Assembly (NCBI GenBank): GCA_963930645.1
Contig: OZ005651.1
Location: forward strand, 131,233,475-131,297,474
Direction: 5' to 3'
DNA length: 64,000 nucleotides
Source: Salticus scenicus
Taxonomy: Eukaryota > Arthropoda > Arachnida > Araneae > Salticidae
In this document: positions 59,500 through 64,000 of the stretch, piece by piece
How positions within the stretch are numbered: position 1 is the first letter of the stretch
Layout of the letters: the number at the start of each line of letters is the position of its first letter
The notes under the pieces: model-generated
Database searches by the model: none
Told to the model about the DNA's origin: nothing
The model's input: only the letters and a program-made list of their open reading frames with translations
Position numbers and translations under genes: made by a program

Positions 59500-60771
59500 C
59501 ATACTTGCCAACCAATTTTAATAAAAAAAGGGAAGATTTTTGTTGAAAAACCAGAAGATTTCATAAAAAAAGGGAAGATTTTTTTTTACTTGTTTATTAC
59601 GTCAAATAGAAAAAAAAATACAGTTTTACAATTTTAATATTTAGAAGCAATCTATAAAAACGTTTTACTATAGTCTGATTATACTAAATATATAAAAGTT
59701 TTATATGAAGTTATTCCTCTTCAACATATAAATATCTACAAAACAGAATCTGTAAGAAATTTATTTAACAATAGACAAAAAACTTAGTTAAGTTAAAGTA
59801 TAACTAATTTTTTAAATAAATAGAATATGATTTTTGTGTATGTACATTAATCATACATATAAAAAAAAAAGTAGCAGTAGCTAATCATCAGTTTCAAGCA
59901 TGCATAAAACCAACTAAGTATTAATTTTCTTAAATTGATTTAGAAAAAATTTTCCTGCCTGAAAAAATTATTCTTAATTTTTTCCCCCATGTTTACACAT
60001 TTGTTATAAATATGACATACAAATATTTAATTTAATTGAGGAAAAATAAGCATTCATTAAATTCAGCAATAAAGATCTAAAAATAATTACATACGTGAAA
60101 AATATTGAGCACTTCCATTGCTTTATTGTTTCTAGAATTGATCATTGATCACAATCTGGGGAAAGGGGGGGGGGGATACAAAAATAATTACAGAGTAAGA
60201 AATATTAAACTCTTTCAACTCTAATGAAAGAAGTTTAAAATTAATATTATCATTTATGTTGCAGATGGATAAAGATTAGGAAACAAAAGACTTCTGCAGA
60301 ACATTTGATTGCTGATCACTAGTTGGAAATAAATGAAGGGGAGGGGGGGGGTGAAAAATAATTACATCAGCAAGAAATATTTAACAATTCTATTTCTATA
60401 CATGTTCTAGAATCTCATAAAGCAAGTTTGAAATGAATATTGACATTTATGTGATGGATGGAAAAAGATTGGGTGTGTTGGTGTTGGTGTTAGGGATTAA
60501 GGCCGATTGACAACGCTGGGGTCCTAGGCCTGAGGGGGAGTGCCTTCCGTGGAGGTCTTTCTAAGGGGTCCTAGCCCGTATTTACGCAAGTTTCGGACGG
60601 AAAAAGATTGGGAATAAGGAATTTTCGTAGAACATTTGGGTTTTCTTTTTAAAACGAGCAATATCTGCGACTTTTTTAAAAACGGAAGATTTCTTCATCT
60701 GTCCGGAAGACCGGAAAATACGTTAAAAAACCGGAAGTCTTCCGGGAAAACCGGAAAAGTTGGCAAGTATG
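59500..60771. mobile_element. Non-autonomous hAT element, copy 2 (1,272 bp including nested insert)
   Basis: Ends CATACTTGCCAAC (59500-59512) and GTTGGCAAGTATG (60759-60771), flanked by exact 6-bp duplication AGAATA (59494-59499, 60772-60777). It is highly similar to the copy at 23899-25022 over its length, including the CCGGAAGTCTTCCGG segment. It differs by a nested GC-rich insertion at 60474-60612. Confidence 0.9.
60474..60598. mobile_element. Nested 125-bp GC-rich insertion with 14-bp TSD
   Basis: Compared with the copy at 23899, this copy contains an extra 125 bp flanked by the 14-bp direct repeat GGAAAAAGATTGGG (60460-60473, 60599-60612). The insert starts with TGTTGGTGTTGGTGTTAGGG-type sequence, is GC-rich, has an internal direct repeat GGGGTCCTAG, and has no poly-A tail or TIR. 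A target duplication of this length suggests a retroposed short RNA (SINE-like), not a DNA transposon. Confidence 0.7.
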
Positions 60772-63700
60772 AGAATAAGTTCATTTTTTAACTTTAAAGA
60801 GAGACCTTTTTTTTTTTTCCCCTAATATGGAAACAAACTACAGTCTAGAAGCCCAGATAGAAAATATTACCTCATAAGAGAGACACAGGGTTTGACGATA
60901 TTATACTGTGAAAATTGGAGGATTAAAAATTGGACAATTTAAAAATAAATAAATAATTTGAAGATGCACAAATATATATATATTTTTATTATTATGAAGT
61001 AAAGATTTAAAAAATCAAAGGTTAAAATACAAAATTTTAAAATTTTTTGTCATAAGTGACATGGTTTGAATTAGCTTTAAAAGAGGCCAGAATCCACTTC
61101 ATCCAAAAACAATTTTAGGGCTCTATCAAATAAGACTAATATAAGTATTTTTGGAAAAAAAATATATATAGATGTATATCATATAAAATGTTTTCATAAT
61201 TGCATTAAGTGATGTGATGTTGCAGGGTAACTTCCAATATAAATATACAGATGCTATACTAGATTGGATGAAGGAACATCGTACCTAAGAAAGGGTGGGG
61301 GGGGGGGGGAGTTGAGTTTAGGGTGCTGCTCTATGTATTTTTTCTTCCTTCATACCAAGATCTACAATTTAAGGTAGATTTTCAACAACTATGAACATCT
61401 ATGTTTGAACTGTAATTTAAACCAAACACCTGGCTACTGAAAGTCAGAGAATGAACCATCTGGCTAACAAATGGACTGGAGGAAAAGAGAAGAGATGGAA
61501 CTTCTATTTGAATGACTAGAGACAGACCTGACAAAAACCAGAGACAGTATCTTTGATATGTTTTAACATTAAACCTAACAAAGTAAAAAGGCTAAGTACA
61601 ACAAAGAGTGATGAAGCTGTTGCAGCAATAAAATCATATGTAAAAAAAAAAAAAAAAGTCAAATACACAGACATCATTTAAAAAATGGTCAAAACATGTT
61701 CACAATTTCTTAAAATATAAGAAACTGATAAAAACCAAAAAATTTTTTTACATATCCAATACTTATTACTTACTGATACTTAAATTTTTTCTAATGCATA
61801 CAGAGGTTAAGAAAAAAAAAAACCCTTCAAGGTTATAAAAAAAATCAATTTATAAAACTTTTAAAATTATATGGCTTTATGCAGTACTACAGTGGTTGAA
61901 TAATTATGATCATAAGTTGGGGCTTCGGTACCTTTATGATTATGTGAACTTTCACTACAGAGATACAACGTAGGAGGTATTATTGTGAATCTTCTTTCTT
62001 ATAAATAGGAAATTTACAGTGTTTAAAAAAAAAAAAAAAAATAATAAAATAAAAAAAGTGCATTTTCTAACAGTTCGCATATAAAAATATGCAGTTTTCA
62101 AACTTATCAAAATAAGGAAACTTTCTGTATTAACTAAAAGTATATTTGCATCATCTCAATGAGGCACTGCCTATTTGAGTGAGTCTACTGGAGGTCCATA
62201 AGGAGAAGTTTCTTCCCCTGACACTTCCAAGTCTTTAACACTTTAGAAAAATTGCTTCGACTATAACTTTGGGAAAGTAGGTCAAAACAATTAGACCTCT
62301 TCTGTTAGGTAAAGGACCCAAAAGGTGGTGTACCAGACTAGGGCTTTAACTCCCAACTTTGATCTTTGCAGATTTAATTGACATATTGAGAAAGCTCATA
62401 TGTAATAACTGGGTTTAATTCCTCTAGAATAACATCTCATTAATAGTCAGTCATTCCTGCTGACATGCTAAATTTAGAGTTGTTCTGAAACAGCTGTCTA
62501 AATTTTTGAGAAAGTTTTTGAAGAATCATTCAAAGATAGGTAAATACAATTTTAGTACATTATATTCTATGCATGTAATTTTTTTTCTTCTAATTTTTAA
62601 GATGTTGTGCTATTATACAAGGAAATTCGGATACTTTTATGTTAGACATTTCCATTTTTATACCATCAGATAATCATAAAATGCTTTGAGAAATTAGTTT
62701 TTGGTCTTTAAATTCTAGTTTCTTATATTTTTCCAGCGTATATTAATCTCATATATATATTCTAAAATTTAAATATCAGGTATAAATGGGTTAATAGGAA
62801 ATTACTTAAAAATAGGAAATATATATATATATATATAATTGAATAAATTATTAAGCATTTTTTTTATCAAGAGAATTGGATCCTAAGAGCAATCACTTTG
62901 CTGCTGATAAAATTTATATTTAATCACATTTAATTGCTGAAATTATTTCAGCAATTAAATGCGAAATTAAAATTGCTGAAATTATTTCCCTGCTAGACAT
63001 TACAACTCATGCTTTTCTAAAAGCTGATTTCTGAAATAAGTAATAATTTTGTGGCCAAGTGCCAAAACAAGGAATCATTTCACAGTGAGTTATTGAAAAT
63101 TTATATTTAATCACTATTAATTGCTAAAATATGCTATGACTTTACCACTAACTGATGAAATTAATATTTTCTTCATAGCTGATTTCAGAAACTTTCAAAA
63201 TTTCTGTAGGTGATTGAATATATATACAATTATTTCTCTGTGAGTTAACAAAATTCATGTTAAATGACAGGTAGATGCTAAAGTATGCTATAATTTTGGC
63301 ACTAATTGATAAAATAAACTCTTTTTTAAGGCTGATTTCCTAAATTCACAATACTTTCGCCCCTGAATATTGAAATACATAATTGTTTTGCCCCTTATCA
63401 ATAAATTTTGTGGTTGTTTTCCAAAATACTGGATTATTTTAATGCTTGTCAAAAGTTTATGCTTAATTGAAAATATCTGATAGAATGCATTATTATTTTG
63501 CCACTAATTGATAAAATTTGCATGTTTTTTTAAAGCAGATTCTCAGTACACATTAATTTTGTGACCAATTTATGAAATAAAAGATTATTTACCGTTAACT
63601 GTTAAAATTTATGTAATCACAACTAATTGCTAAAAATGAGCAATACTTTGATACTAATTGATAAAATTTGCATGTTTTTCAAAGCTGAATGCCGTAATAC

Positions 63701-64000
63701 ACGATACAGCCACCTACCAAGATGCAGAATCACTTCACCAATAATTAATAAAATTGATGTTTAGTCTCATAACTTATTGCTCAAATGTAGTTTTTTTTTA
63801 CTGCTGGTTGTGAAAATAAGCGATTAAATCACTATAAAACAACAAAATATTCTTGTAGTTAATTGTTGAAATATATCATTTTACTGCTTAGTAACAAAAT
63901 TTACAATTAATTACAGCTAATTTCTGAAGTACACAACATATATATATTATTTTTTTTTTTTAGCAATCATTACTAAATAAAAATAGGTTATTAATTCGTC
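60772..64000. other. Upstream RAD54L2 intron, no exon found
   Basis: AT-rich, with a G run at 61297-61309, A runs at 61640-61656 and 62024-62041, and an AT microsatellite at 62820-62836. From about 62880 to the end, weakly similar segments of the type AATTGATAAAATTTGCATGT recur every 60-120 bp, a degenerate tandem repeat. I found no candidate for the preceding exon, which should encode the end of ATPase lobe 1. Confidence 0.5.

Noticed and set aside
1..64000. CRISPR array, operon or prokaryotic gene organisation
   Set aside because: The window is clearly eukaryotic (spliced gene, SINEs, LINE, long introns). The tandem repeats seen are coding minisatellite, satellite or transposon arms without regular spacers.

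Overview
The window is eukaryotic, AT-rich and intron-dominated, and most probably comes from an arthropod. The evidence is GT-AG introns of 78 bp to 12.9 kb, long A/T homopolymers, and many DNA transposons, Penelope-like elements, non-LTR fragments and tRNA-derived SINEs. The exact taxon cannot be fixed from the sequence.

Only one host gene is recognisable. It is on the minus strand and is the 3' part of a RAD54L2 (ARIP4, androgen receptor-interacting protein 4) orthologue, a SNF2-family chromatin remodelling ATPase. Ten consecutive exons run from 59142 down to 9627. All splice phases agree, giving one open reading frame of 3,126 codons plus stop that begins mid-protein. The first ATPase lobe and the 5' end must lie beyond position 64000. 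The exons encode, in order: a huge Q/S/N-rich exon (5,711 bp, 1,903 codons), the second ATPase lobe (43289-38499), the conserved ARIP4 region after the helicase (33875-16514), and a Ser/Gln/His-rich tail with a SUMO-interaction-like motif and a basic nuclear localisation-like cluster (11981-9627).

The outstanding observation is the giant exon. It sits between the two RecA-like lobes of the remodeller, just before the conserved YEW-A junction. There it replaces what I remember as a spacer of under 100 residues in the human protein with about 1,900 residues of prion-like sequence. Part of this is an exonic 30-bp minisatellite encoding decapeptides of the QPSQFNQSAN / QSSQYNQSAN type. Its length is 2 modulo 3, so skipping it would break the frame.

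The introns are a transposon record. They hold an apparently intact hAT transposase gene inside a 3.87-kb element with terminal inverted repeats (TIRs), and three non-autonomous relatives with nearly the same TIR and exact 6-bp target duplications. They also hold a separate 1.5-kb hAT-type element with an exact 8-bp duplication and unrelated internal coding-like sequence, three Penelope-like remnants, one non-LTR 3' fragment, two SINEs, a two-copy 370-bp MITE family, several TTAA-flanked piggyBac-type MITEs (two sharing one TTAA), and several long foldbacks. Bases 1-9626 (3' UTR and flank) and 59143-64000 (upstream intron) contain no recognisable exon.
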